From NCBI GenBank assembly GCA_000432155.1, contig FR888499.1, positions 4,369 to 54,068 on the forward strand: 49,700 nucleotides of DNA, read 5' to 3'. Source of the stretch: Eubacterium sp. CAG:274. Lineage in GTDB: Bacteria > Bacillota > Clostridia > Lachnospirales > CAG-274. Below are positions 24,499-33,094 of this stretch, one piece after another. The first letter of the stretch is position 1; each line of letters opens with the position of its first letter. The position numbers and the translations under genes were made by a program. The notes beneath the pieces are model-generated. The model was not told the origin of the DNA. It did not search any database and saw only the letters and a list, made by a program, of their open reading frames with translations.

Positions 24499-25253
24499 TA
24501 ATTTTCTTCTTTTGCTAATCTTTTAGCCACAATTTTGTTTACCTTTGCAAGATCATTTGGAGTGTCTACTGCAACAGTATCTGAATCAACTTCAATATAC
24601 TGCACTTTATATCCATTTTCAATAAATCTCAATATTTCAATATCCTCAATAGCTTCAATTTTAGCCTTACCATATTTTTTGCCATAATCACAATAAAATC
24701 TAAGAGCCTCCGGAGTAAATCCATATACGCACACTTGTTTATAATAGTCATAATCTATACTACCTTTTGGATAAGGTGCTGTAGCTCTTGTTAAATAAAT
24801 TCCTATGCCCTCCTTATTTGTAATAACCTTAGGAACAGTAAAATTAATTGCATCTACAGGATTTTTAATCTTTGTCATGAGATTTGAAACCTGTAAATCC
24901 TTGTTATCATAAAAAGGTAATATAGCCTTTTTAACCGTTTCCACTTCAATAAGAGGCTCATCTCCTTGAATATTAACATATAAATCTGCAGGTATTTTTT
25001 CAGCCACTTCACCTATTCTGTCTGTACCCGTTTTATGCTTATCTGATGTCATAATAACCTTAATATCATTTTCGATACAAGCATTATATATTCTTTCATC
25101 ATCTGTAGCAACATATACCTCATCTAATTCTTTTACTTTAATACACTGGTTATATACCCACCATATCATAGGCTTTCCACATATATTAGCAAGAGGTTTT
25201 CCCTCAAAGCGTGATGACTTGTAACGAGCTGGAATTACACCAATAATTTTCAT
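24498..25253 (-). CDS. 3-deoxy-manno-octulosonate cytidylyltransferase family (KdsB-like)
   Basis: 251 residues, the usual KdsB length. It has the family motifs in order: IPARYKSSRFEGKPLANI at the N-terminus, VYVATDDERIY, HKTGTDRIGEVAEKI, VNIQGDEPLI and, near the end, VAVDTPNDLAKV. KdsB couples an 8-carbon ulosonic acid to CMP. CMP-sialate synthetases (NeuA) differ in most of these motifs. Kdo is classically a Gram-negative sugar, so a KdsB-like enzyme in a Gram-positive capsule locus points to Kdo or a related acid in the polymer. AGGAGG-like bases lie before the ATG. The wzx start overlaps its stop codon. Confidence 0.88.
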   Translation of the reverse strand: MKIIGVIPARYKSSRFEGKPLANICGKPMIWWVYNQCIKVKELDEVYVATDDERIYNACIENDIKVIMTSDKHKTGTDRIGEVAEKIPADLYVNIQGDEPLIEVETVKKAILPFYDNKDLQVSNLMTKIKNPVDAINFTVPKVITNKEGIGIYLTRATAPYPKGSIDYDYYKQVCVYGFTPEALRFYCDYGKKYGKAKIEAIEDIEILRFIENGYKVQYIEVDSDTVAVDTPNDLAKVNKIVAKRLAKEEN

Positions 25254-25290
25254 TTTATTTTCCTCCTAAACATTTAATAACTGATTCTTT

Positions 25291-26160
25291 TTAGAAAAAT
25301 TTTCTTTCAAAAAAGAACCACTTATCAGCTATAATTAATAATTTTTTCTGAATTTTATTCAATTTTAAATATTTTTTTCTAAAAAAATTTCTTGAATCAA
25401 TAGTAAACTTAAGATTTCTTAATCTTCTAGTTTTTTTATCAACAGAACTAGTTACTGTTGTAGAATAGGTATAGTGATTATGTCTATATTTCACAGCAGT
25501 AACTATACCTTCTTTATAACCGGCATTTTTAATTTTTTTTGAAAGACAAAGTTCCTCACAAAAAAGAAACGTTCCTTCATCCATATACCCTATCTTTTTT
25601 AAGACACTTGATTTAGCAGCCCAAAAAGCTCCTGGTATTTCATCCACCGTTATAATATCCTTTGATTTATCGACATCAAAGCTATAATATAACTTCTTTA
25701 ATATGTAACTACTTAAAATAAAAGAATTGAAAAATTGCAATGCAAAAGTATCAAAAGCTTTTGAATATTGTAGACATTTACTTTTCCCCGAATCATCCGT
25801 TCTTGCAGAAGATATGATAGCATATTCATCATATTTTTCAAAAGAATTGGAAATACATTCAATGACATCTTCCCCAAATTCAACATCGGGATTCGCAACA
25901 AAAACAACATCACAACTAAGTTTTTCTACTAGATACCTCAAACCAATGTTATTTCCTTTTGCATAGCCTCCATTGCAATCACTATATATAACTACTATTT
26001 TACTATTATTTATTTCTGCAAAAACTTCCCTTGAATTATCTTTTGAATTATTATCAACAATGACAACATAATCTATATTTCTATAAAGGCTTATTTTTTC
26101 AGCCATACTTTTAACTAATTCTGATTTGTTATAGTTTAATATAACTATTCCTATTTTCAC
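25291..26160 (-). CDS. GT2 glycosyltransferase (rhamnosyltransferase-like)
   Basis: 289 residues from GTG 26160, eight bases after GAGG; an earlier in-frame ATG at 26190 would lie inside the upstream gene without a ribosome-binding site. GT-A fold motifs: IGIVILNYNKSELV at the start, VVIVDNNSKDNS, CNGGYAKGNNIGL, then VFVANPDVEF as the metal-binding aspartate region and GAFWAAKSSVLKKIGYMDE for the acceptor loop. The pattern resembles WbbL-type inverting rhamnosyltransferases, but donor and acceptor are not determinable. It acts on the cytoplasmic face in repeat-unit assembly. Confidence 0.85.
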   Translation of the reverse strand: MKIGIVILNYNKSELVKSMAEKISLYRNIDYVVIVDNNSKDNSREVFAEINNSKIVVIYSDCNGGYAKGNNIGLRYLVEKLSCDVVFVANPDVEFGEDVIECISNSFEKYDEYAIISSARTDDSGKSKCLQYSKAFDTFALQFFNSFILSSYILKKLYYSFDVDKSKDIITVDEIPGAFWAAKSSVLKKIGYMDEGTFLFCEELCLSKKIKNAGYKEGIVTAVKYRHNHYTYSTTVTSSVDKKTRRLRNLKFTIDSRNFFRKKYLKLNKIQKKLLIIADKWFFFERKFF

Positions 26161-26176
26161 ACAACCAACCTCATTT

Positions 26177-27307
26177 TCATAATTCATCAAGAATTCTTTC
26201 CAATTCTTCTTTATCTTTAGGTATCAACAAAGTTTTATTTCCATATTTTTTAATGAATTTATCAATATATTTATAGAAATTTTCATTTACCATCTTAGGT
26301 TTATTTTTCATACATCCATACAGCATAATAATCTTTGTATTATCTCCAAAATAGAGGCATGATGAAAGAGCACTTGCAGAAGCAGTTGTTATAAATACCT
26401 TTCCATCAAAATTTTTATTCATTTGAATTACCTCCCATGGTATAGAGGTTGTCTTATTTGTCTTTATTCCATAAGGTGAAAATCTATTTATCTTACACCT
26501 TGGATGTGTTTTGACAAGTAAGTTACCTTTCCCCACTTTTTCAGAAATAATTTTTATAAGCTGAACATCTTCCGAATCATTTCCTTCACCATTAAAGTAA
26601 GAACCTCCATCTTCAAAAGCAATAAACTTTTCCTCATAACTATCTTGAATATTTGAATAATCAAATACACAATTCAGAATATTCTTTAATGTTTCATTTT
26701 TTCTCGAAATTTTTGCCATCTGAACTATTTCATATGGGGGATTAAACATAACAAAACCTGGCTCAAAAAAATAGAATTTTTTAATATACCTATTAATAAC
26801 CACATTTCCAAAAATTTTTCTGATATTTTTTTCAATCAACATTCTTTTTTTACTTTTTTGGTTATTAAATTCCTTAAAGTAACTTCCAAAACCCTCTTCA
26901 TATCTATAACAAACAGCATTTGAATTATACTTTAATATAACATTAAAAATACAGTCTGTCATAGCTCCATAGCTATTAAATAAAAGTACATCATAGTTGT
27001 AATCTTTTTTATCTTTAAAAACACATTTTAAACTTCTCTTTGGAAAACATAAAGACTCAACATATCTGAGATACTTTTGTAATTTTTGCATCTTTGTAAA
27101 CCTTTTACCACAATAAAGCATAGGACTATTAGCTAAATAACAATTATCAAATATATCAAATTTTTTAGCATTTTTGTAAACCGTCTCAGCATTATTTGTC
27201 GTATTATATATAATCACATCAACACTATCATTCTGAAACAAAGTTAATTTCATATTTGTTGCAACTATAAACTGAAAAAACGAGTCTACTACAAACAACA
27301 TTCTCAT
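26177..27307 (-). CDS. Putative CMP-sugar-dependent glycosyltransferase (GT52/polysialyltransferase-like)
   Basis: 376 residues, no membrane segments. The N-terminus MRMLFVVDSFFQFIVATNMK and the C-terminal block with LLVKTHPRCKINRF, PWEVIQ, FITTASASALSSCLYFG and IIMLYG resemble lipooligosaccharide sialyltransferases (GT52) and polysialyltransferase-like families, in which the HP motif and a downstream Ser contact CMP-sialic acid. I assign the family with moderate confidence only. With a KdsB-like CMP-sugar synthetase two genes away, a CMP-ulosonate donor would fit. Two bases separate it from wzy, and its 3' end overlaps the 5' leader of the GT2 gene. Confidence 0.55.
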   Translation of the reverse strand: MRMLFVVDSFFQFIVATNMKLTLFQNDSVDVIIYNTTNNAETVYKNAKKFDIFDNCYLANSPMLYCGKRFTKMQKLQKYLRYVESLCFPKRSLKCVFKDKKDYNYDVLLFNSYGAMTDCIFNVILKYNSNAVCYRYEEGFGSYFKEFNNQKSKKRMLIEKNIRKIFGNVVINRYIKKFYFFEPGFVMFNPPYEIVQMAKISRKNETLKNILNCVFDYSNIQDSYEEKFIAFEDGGSYFNGEGNDSEDVQLIKIISEKVGKGNLLVKTHPRCKINRFSPYGIKTNKTTSIPWEVIQMNKNFDGKVFITTASASALSSCLYFGDNTKIIMLYGCMKNKPKMVNENFYKYIDKFIKKYGNKTLLIPKDKEELERILDEL

Positions 27308-27308
27308 A

Positions 27309-28511
27309 CTAATTTATCCTCCATCTTTTTACTTTACACTCTATATCAGGAGCATTCTTTATAATACTGTCTGCTATACCTCCCAGGGCAAACAAAAAGT
27401 ATACGCCAGCTGCATAATATGCTTCAGATATCATCATAACATGCATACCAAAAATAACTACATTTAAAGAAATTGCAAAATAATTTTCTTTAAACTTTGT
27501 CAAAGTTTTACCTATTATATGGTTAGCCCAAAATACAATAACCAACAATACACTTCCCCCAACATAAGCATAATCCAATAACTGATTGTGCAACTGTGTA
27601 TGCTCTAATCCTATTCTCATTGTCCATTTTTCAAGTGTTTCTTTACCTACACCCAAAATAGGATGACTTAAAAATACCTTTAATCCTCTATCCCACATAA
27701 AAGTTCTATAAGTCAAAGTTAAATCTTTCTCTAACACATCTACAATTATGAATGAAAAATATTTTTGCCATCCACCTATAACCATACCAGCTGAAATAAT
27801 CACATAAAGTATTGTCAAATTTCTATAATTCAATATCTTAACCAGTTTTGTTCTACTCAATAGAATTAGTGCAATTGTAAGAAAAATCCCAATTAATAAT
27901 GTACTAGACCTTCCCAATAGAGATGATAAAAGCATTGTTAAAATAAGGATATTTCCTCTAATTTTATTACCACTATATCTTCTATGTAATAGTGCTACTG
28001 CCATAGCCGGCATAAAGTGATATGAAAAGTTATTTTTCATTCCCAAAATCCAGCATTGGCTATATCCTTCTACTGAATATAACCCATTTTTAAATACAAC
28101 CATAGTTATAAAGTTTGCATATATCAACAGCTCATACAATAGCATTGCAGATGATAAGATATCCTTTGGATAATCTCTATTTAATTCAACCATAAAAATG
28201 ATAGGCAAGCAAGAAACTGCATACTGAAACCATCTGTACAGTGAAGCATGATTAACTATCGTTGAAAGTAATATACTCCCTTGAAATAAGCACATAATAA
28301 AAATGAATTTTGACATTCTCATTTGATTTTTCAAAAAATATATACCAATTACAAATCCACCAACAGTAACTCTTAAAACATTTATAAGTCCATCTAAAAT
28401 TGTAATCTGTTCAAAAAAAGCTGGTTTTACAAAAATAGCCAGGAAAATAAAAATATACAATTGTCTATATGTAACTAAAATTTTGCCATCTTTCATATTA
28501 TGTATCCCCAC
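27309..28511 (-). CDS. wzy: O-antigen/capsule polymerase, Wzy/ligase superfamily
   Basis: 400 residues with about ten to eleven membrane helices and one large outer loop. The diagnostic Wzy_C-like motif is present after the loop: GVGKETLEKW followed by LEHTQLHNQLLDYAYVGG, with the His-x2-Leu-His-Asn pattern. It should join repeat units on the outer membrane face after flipping. Sequence is otherwise variable, as usual for this family, so the linkage is not predictable. It lies between the GT4 and GT52-like genes. Confidence 0.88.
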   Translation of the reverse strand: MGIHNMKDGKILVTYRQLYIFIFLAIFVKPAFFEQITILDGLINVLRVTVGGFVIGIYFLKNQMRMSKFIFIMCLFQGSILLSTIVNHASLYRWFQYAVSCLPIIFMVELNRDYPKDILSSAMLLYELLIYANFITMVVFKNGLYSVEGYSQCWILGMKNNFSYHFMPAMAVALLHRRYSGNKIRGNILILTMLLSSLLGRSSTLLIGIFLTIALILLSRTKLVKILNYRNLTILYVIISAGMVIGGWQKYFSFIIVDVLEKDLTLTYRTFMWDRGLKVFLSHPILGVGKETLEKWTMRIGLEHTQLHNQLLDYAYVGGSVLLVIVFWANHIIGKTLTKFKENYFAISLNVVIFGMHVMMISEAYYAAGVYFLFALGGIADSIIKNAPDIECKVKRWRIN

Positions 28512-28518
28512 TACTATT

Positions 28519-29583
28519 TTATCGTATATTAATTATATCTTTATACATTATTCTAGCAAATCTATTCCAAGAATATTTTTCCAAAATATTTTTTTTATCT
28601 CCTGTCTTTTCTTCTAATAATTTGTCCAAATCTACATTTGCATTATCTGGGTCAATATAATGTGCTGCATCACCATAAATTTCCGGTAAACAGCTCGCCT
28701 TTGCAACTATAACATCTGCTCCAACGCTCATAGCTTCTAATGGAGGTATACCGAAGCCCTCAAAATATGAAGGGAAAATAAAAGCCTTACATTTACTCAT
28801 TAACGCCTTTACTTCTCCGTCACTTATATATCCAACAATATCTACATTTGGTAATGTATCAGCATTGTATTCGACACCAAAATCACTCAGACTCGCCTTG
28901 CCTGCAATTACAAATTTATAGTTCTTATTCTTCTTAGCAACATCTAGTATCCATTTTACATTTTTGTTAGCTTTTAAACTGCCTAAAGTAAAGAAATATT
29001 CATTCTCTTCTAAGTCCGGCCATTTTTCAAATATACCTTCGTCAGGTACAACACTATTGAAATGTTGCCAACCATTTCCCAAAACCTTCACCCTGTCAGG
29101 GTCAATATGATATATTTCTACTATCTGTTTCTTTGAATATTCAGACACCGTAAAAATTATTGGTGAAAACCATACTGCGAATCTATGGTGTATTCTATGC
29201 CATATACGAGATACATTTCTCTTTAAAGTCCCTTTACCTTTTATAATTGAGTATGGCAATTTATATGCCATATCGTGTATTACAACCACACCTGGCGAAA
29301 TTAAAGGTTCTTTCATAGACATATTAATAGATAAACCCTTATTTTTCAATACATATGCAGCAAAATTTGTCTGTTCCCAAAGATGCCCTTTTACCTTCCC
29401 TTTGCGTACAACCTTTATGTTTTTACAATCCGGAACATTATCTGCATACTCAGGTACTACAAGTTCCCACTCATTACCATCATTTTTAACAATGTTATCT
29501 AATTCCTTTATTATTTCAATACAAAAACGCTCCTGTCCTGTAACAGTTCTTGAAGCAAATCTGCCATTTATGATATATTTCAT
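28519..29583 (-). CDS. GT4 glycosyltransferase, mannosyltransferase-like
   Basis: 354 residues from ATG 29583 (MKYIINGRFASR); an in-frame TTG at 29619 lies inside the upstream gene. AAGGAG is 12 bases ahead of the ATG, a wide but acceptable gap. Motifs: RTVTGQERFCIEIIKELD, VVIHDMAYKLPYS, IFTVSEYSKKQIVEIYHIDP, FTLGSLKANKNVKWILDVA and the donor-site SYFEGFGIPPLEAMSVGADV. The set resembles WbaZ/MtfB-type mannosyltransferases, and GDP-mannose enzymes lie in the same locus, so mannose is a reasonable guess. Confidence 0.82.
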   Translation of the reverse strand: MKYIINGRFASRTVTGQERFCIEIIKELDNIVKNDGNEWELVVPEYADNVPDCKNIKVVRKGKVKGHLWEQTNFAAYVLKNKGLSINMSMKEPLISPGVVVIHDMAYKLPYSIIKGKGTLKRNVSRIWHRIHHRFAVWFSPIIFTVSEYSKKQIVEIYHIDPDRVKVLGNGWQHFNSVVPDEGIFEKWPDLEENEYFFTLGSLKANKNVKWILDVAKKNKNYKFVIAGKASLSDFGVEYNADTLPNVDIVGYISDGEVKALMSKCKAFIFPSYFEGFGIPPLEAMSVGADVIVAKASCLPEIYGDAAHYIDPDNANVDLDKLLEEKTGDKKNILEKYSWNRFARIMYKDIINIR

Positions 29584-29600
29584 ATCAACTAACTTCTCCT

Positions 29601-30806
29601 TTATAATTTTTTCAGCCAATTCCTCAATTTAGCTGGTAATCTGTTTGTAATTTTCTTTTTAATACCAACAGACGGCTTTAAACAGTCATAATCAAATATT
29701 TTATAACCATTATTACCAAGTTTTATAAATTCTTCATATATAAAATCTCTTTTATTGCTTATTGGAGTTGGCTTTTCAAGATTATGATTATACTTTATAG
29801 CATATTTATAATCACTTTTCTCATAATCAAATTTATTTTCTATAGCCTTCAAATATCTTATTCCCTTTTCAGTATTTAAACTTAAATAAGAGGCACCATT
29901 TATAGAATTAAAATTTTTATGAAATTCCTCTGCTCCCCAAAAGTCACCCATAGTAATATCAGCTATTCTCTGCCCCCTGGCATATAAACAACTATAACAA
30001 CTTTTTCTACATATATTTCCTTTCAAAAAAGCATCATAATAAGATGATTTATCTGTATAGACTACTTTTTTTATATTCTTACCATTTTTTTTGTAGAATA
30101 GTCTATAAACGGCATTTCCCCAACCCCTATCCTTACATCTAAAATCTATACCTGTTATTTTTCTACCATATTTGTTATTCAAATATTCTAAAAAAGCCTT
30201 AAAAAACTTTAATGACGGAACACCGTGACATATAATTTCTGCTGTTATTAAATTATCGTAATCTTTTCTTAAAAAAGCTTTTAGTCCACCTATTTGGCAA
30301 GGTGTACCAGTATAAAGCACCATTCTGCCACTATCTAAAGCAATCTTAGCTTCTGTAAATGTTCCCTTTGTATCAGATTGAACATATTTCGAACCCTGAA
30401 TTTTTTCTATTTCATCCTTATTATCTATACCTATGTTTAAAACATTAACTTCCTCATCATAAGTACTGCCAAAAACTAAGCCATTGTTTTCCAATACAAA
30501 TTCTGCTAAAACCGGAAATACTCCACCTGATGCACTTTTGCTCAAAGATACATCATCCTTGTTTTTTACACACAGAACTTCTCTTATACTGTTGAGTTTC
30601 AGTTTATTATTTTGAGGACAATTATTTACACAAACGCTACAACCGATACATACATCTTCTTGTACCTGTGGTAATAAAAAGCCTTCATTATTTGCTGTCA
30701 TTTTTATACACTTAACAGGACATAATTGTTCACAAGCTCTGCAGCCTGTGCAATTTTTTTCAGTCATTAAACCAACATTTTTCAAAATTTTATCCTTCAC
30801 TTTCAA
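29601..30806 (-). CDS. FrhB-like ferredoxin/flavoprotein, coenzyme F420 hydrogenase beta-subunit family
   Basis: 401 residues. The N-terminal 70 residues hold two [4Fe-4S] sites: CTGCRACEQLCPVKC and CIGCSVCVNNCP. The rest is the FrhB_FdhB N- and C-terminal domains (SASGGVFPVLAEFVLENNG, GTPCQIGGLKAFLRKDYDN, CHGVPS and GDFWG), a flavin- and iron-sulfur-binding fold. Members recur beside polysaccharide pyruvyl transferases in capsule loci, where their reaction is unknown; a redox modification of a sugar is one possibility. It overlaps the pyruvyl transferase gene by 17 bases. Confidence 0.85.
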   Translation of the reverse strand: MKVKDKILKNVGLMTEKNCTGCRACEQLCPVKCIKMTANNEGFLLPQVQEDVCIGCSVCVNNCPQNNKLKLNSIREVLCVKNKDDVSLSKSASGGVFPVLAEFVLENNGLVFGSTYDEEVNVLNIGIDNKDEIEKIQGSKYVQSDTKGTFTEAKIALDSGRMVLYTGTPCQIGGLKAFLRKDYDNLITAEIICHGVPSLKFFKAFLEYLNNKYGRKITGIDFRCKDRGWGNAVYRLFYKKNGKNIKKVVYTDKSSYYDAFLKGNICRKSCYSCLYARGQRIADITMGDFWGAEEFHKNFNSINGASYLSLNTEKGIRYLKAIENKFDYEKSDYKYAIKYNHNLEKPTPISNKRDFIYEEFIKLGNNGYKIFDYDCLKPSVGIKKKITNRLPAKLRNWLKKL

Positions 30807-31917
30807 TAGCCCCTATCAGCCAATCTGCTGACTTTTTACTTTCTTCATTTAATGTTTCTTTAATTTTTACATAATCTATATTTATTTCACTGTAAAAATC
30901 AAACTTATTTATGTCATTTACTAAAATATTATCCATGCCAAATATATTTATAAAATTATAAATTCTGGAATTTTGTGAATTTGCATTTGAATCAGAAAAT
31001 CTTTTAAATATAAAAAATATTTTTTCAAACATCATAGAAAAAACACATCCGTGAAAAGAGTCAGTAAATACATAGTCTGCATACTTTATATATCCTAACC
31101 ACTCACTAGGTCCTACATCTATTCTTATATCACAATCAAGAGTATATGTTTCCTTAGTAGTTGAAATAAGTATAAGTTTTAAATTCTTTCTATCCGCAAA
31201 TTCTTTAGCCTTTTCATAATATTCTTTATTAAAAGTTAAAAAATAGCATACCACATATTTCTCATCTTTTGGTTTAATGGCAACTTTTTCCCACTTATCC
31301 TCAGTCAAAAGCATAGTGGGGTCAAGTACACTTCTCACAATTCTTCCTGTTAACTGATTGACTATTTTTGTTCCCTGTTCTTCTCTTACAGAAATTCTAT
31401 CATACTTGTTCAGCATTTCTGCAATCTTATTCTTTTTAATTTCTGGTATAGATGAAACCCCAAAACTAGGTGCATAAGCAATTTTTTTATACTTATCCTC
31501 AACAAAAGAAAGATAAAAAACAGGATTTAATAACATAGGCGACCATATTTGGTCACTTCCTGATATATATATATCATATTTTCCATTTGTACCTTTCAAT
31601 TCTTCAGGATTTGTATATCTTTCACTTAATCTCATATTTTTAACTTTAAAATCATTAAATCTATGACTTCTCATTTTTAATAAATTGGGATTTTTACACA
31701 CTTTTTTTATTTGATAAAAATTCCATTTTTCAATAAATAACTTTAAAGAGTTTCTATTTTTTATTAAATTTAGTACTTTAGTCTTTATTGACGCATTATA
31801 ATCTATATGTTCAGCATCAAACCCTTCATCTATTAGAAACTTTTGTAAAGCATATCCCTGTAACACGCTACCGTAATTTTCATTATGTAGCCATGTCAAA
31901 ATACCTATCTTGCTCAT
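30790..31917 (-). CDS. Polysaccharide pyruvyl transferase family protein
   Basis: 375 residues, GT-B-like fold. The N-terminal IGILTWLHNENYGSVLQGYA and the middle SGSDQIWSP, APSFGVSS and SVREEQGTKIVNQL are family signatures; the C-terminal FTDSFHGCVFSMMFEKIFF is the conserved end. These enzymes add pyruvate from phosphoenolpyruvate as a ketal to sugars, giving the polymer negative charge. It overlaps its upstream neighbour by four bases (ATGA) and the FrhB-like gene downstream by 17, indicating tight co-expression. Confidence 0.9.
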   Translation of the reverse strand: MSKIGILTWLHNENYGSVLQGYALQKFLIDEGFDAEHIDYNASIKTKVLNLIKNRNSLKLFIEKWNFYQIKKVCKNPNLLKMRSHRFNDFKVKNMRLSERYTNPEELKGTNGKYDIYISGSDQIWSPMLLNPVFYLSFVEDKYKKIAYAPSFGVSSIPEIKKNKIAEMLNKYDRISVREEQGTKIVNQLTGRIVRSVLDPTMLLTEDKWEKVAIKPKDEKYVVCYFLTFNKEYYEKAKEFADRKNLKLILISTTKETYTLDCDIRIDVGPSEWLGYIKYADYVFTDSFHGCVFSMMFEKIFFIFKRFSDSNANSQNSRIYNFINIFGMDNILVNDINKFDFYSEINIDYVKIKETLNEESKKSADWLIGAIESEG

Positions 31918-33029
31918 AATAACTCCCTAAATAATTTTTCATGTTCTGAAATTACACGTTTAATATCAAATTTTACACACACAACATCATATCCTTTTTT
32001 ACAAAGCAATTTTCGATGTTCCTCGTCCCTATACAATCCTACAACTTCCTTTGCTGCTGCTATATAGTCATCTTTTTCAACTAATACTCCATTTTCACCA
32101 TTTTGTATTAAATTCGGAATTGCATCAACATTTGTAGCAACAATAGGTTTCTTCGCTATCATATATTCAGCCAAGACAAGTCCAAAACCCTCCCATCTTG
32201 AAAGCAAAACTGCTTGGTCAAAAAGATTTACATATTCCATAGGATTATCGTTCCAACCCGTGATAAGAAAACTATCCTCCAGATGAAGCTTCTTTATAAG
32301 AGCTTCACATTCTTTTCTATCTTCACCGTCACCAACAATAACAAAAAAAGCCTCATTTATACTTTTCTTAATTTCATATGCCATTTTTATAAATGTATCA
32401 GGGGCTTTTTGTTTAGAAATTCTCCCAACCATACCAACAACATAGGCATCATCAGGAATACCGTAGTTGCTCTTTTTGCATAATTCTAAGGATGAAATTT
32501 TACTTTTTTGTTCATCTATATCTATTCCGTTATAAATAACCTGAATTTTATCAGATGAGCAAATATGATTTTTAACAGCAGAATTTTTTTCAAAGTCTGA
32601 TATCGCAACAATTTTATCTGTAAATGGTGCAAACAACCTCTCAATAAAACTGTACAGAAGTCTTTTCTTATTGCTACATTGCATATTAAAGGACCAACCA
32701 TGCGCATTATATATTACTGTATTTTTTATTCCAATTGTAGCAAGTCTTCCAATTACCCCTGCCTTACTACTATGTAAGTAAACAATGTCCGGCTTATATT
32801 TTTTAACTAATTTTCTAACAGTTAAAACAGCCTTTAAATCATTAATAAAATTTATTTCTCTACACATATCCACATATTCGGATTTCAAATCAATACTGTT
32901 GTCAACAGAATATTCCCTTGTATGAACTAATATATTCTGATACTTATTCTTGTCTATGTTTTTTATAAACATATCAATATATCTTTTAACTCCACCGGCA
33001 GACTGTGTTATGTGCATTATTTTAGTCAT
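31914..33029 (-). CDS. GT4 glycosyltransferase (EpsD/EpsF-like)
   Basis: 371 residues, GT-B fold. It begins IMHITQSAGGVKRYIDMFI, with YLHSSKAGVIGRLATIGI and VIYNAHGWSFNM in the acceptor half, VAISDFEKNSAVK in the linker, and MVGRISKQKAPDTFIKMA plus the donor-site SRWEGFGLVLAEYMIAKKPI in the C-terminal half. These sequences resemble the glycosyltransferases of Bacillus and Lactobacillus eps loci. The sugar is not predictable. Translationally coupled with the pyruvyl transferase by a four-base overlap. Confidence 0.88.
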   Translation of the reverse strand: MTKIMHITQSAGGVKRYIDMFIKNIDKNKYQNILVHTREYSVDNSIDLKSEYVDMCREINFINDLKAVLTVRKLVKKYKPDIVYLHSSKAGVIGRLATIGIKNTVIYNAHGWSFNMQCSNKKRLLYSFIERLFAPFTDKIVAISDFEKNSAVKNHICSSDKIQVIYNGIDIDEQKSKISSLELCKKSNYGIPDDAYVVGMVGRISKQKAPDTFIKMAYEIKKSINEAFFVIVGDGEDRKECEALIKKLHLEDSFLITGWNDNPMEYVNLFDQAVLLSRWEGFGLVLAEYMIAKKPIVATNVDAIPNLIQNGENGVLVEKDDYIAAAKEVVGLYRDEEHRKLLCKKGYDVVCVKFDIKRVISEHEKLFRELL

Positions 33030-33094
33030 ATAACTTTCACATTCCTTTTACAATTATACATTTCAATTTATTAGTTTGTATCAAATAATACAAA

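Noticed and set aside
24498..25253. CMP-sialic acid synthetase (NeuA)
   Set aside because: The motif set (IPARYKSSRFEGKPL, HKTGTDRIGEVA, VNIQGDEPLI, DTPNDL) fits KdsB, not NeuA, and no neuB or neuC is present in the window.
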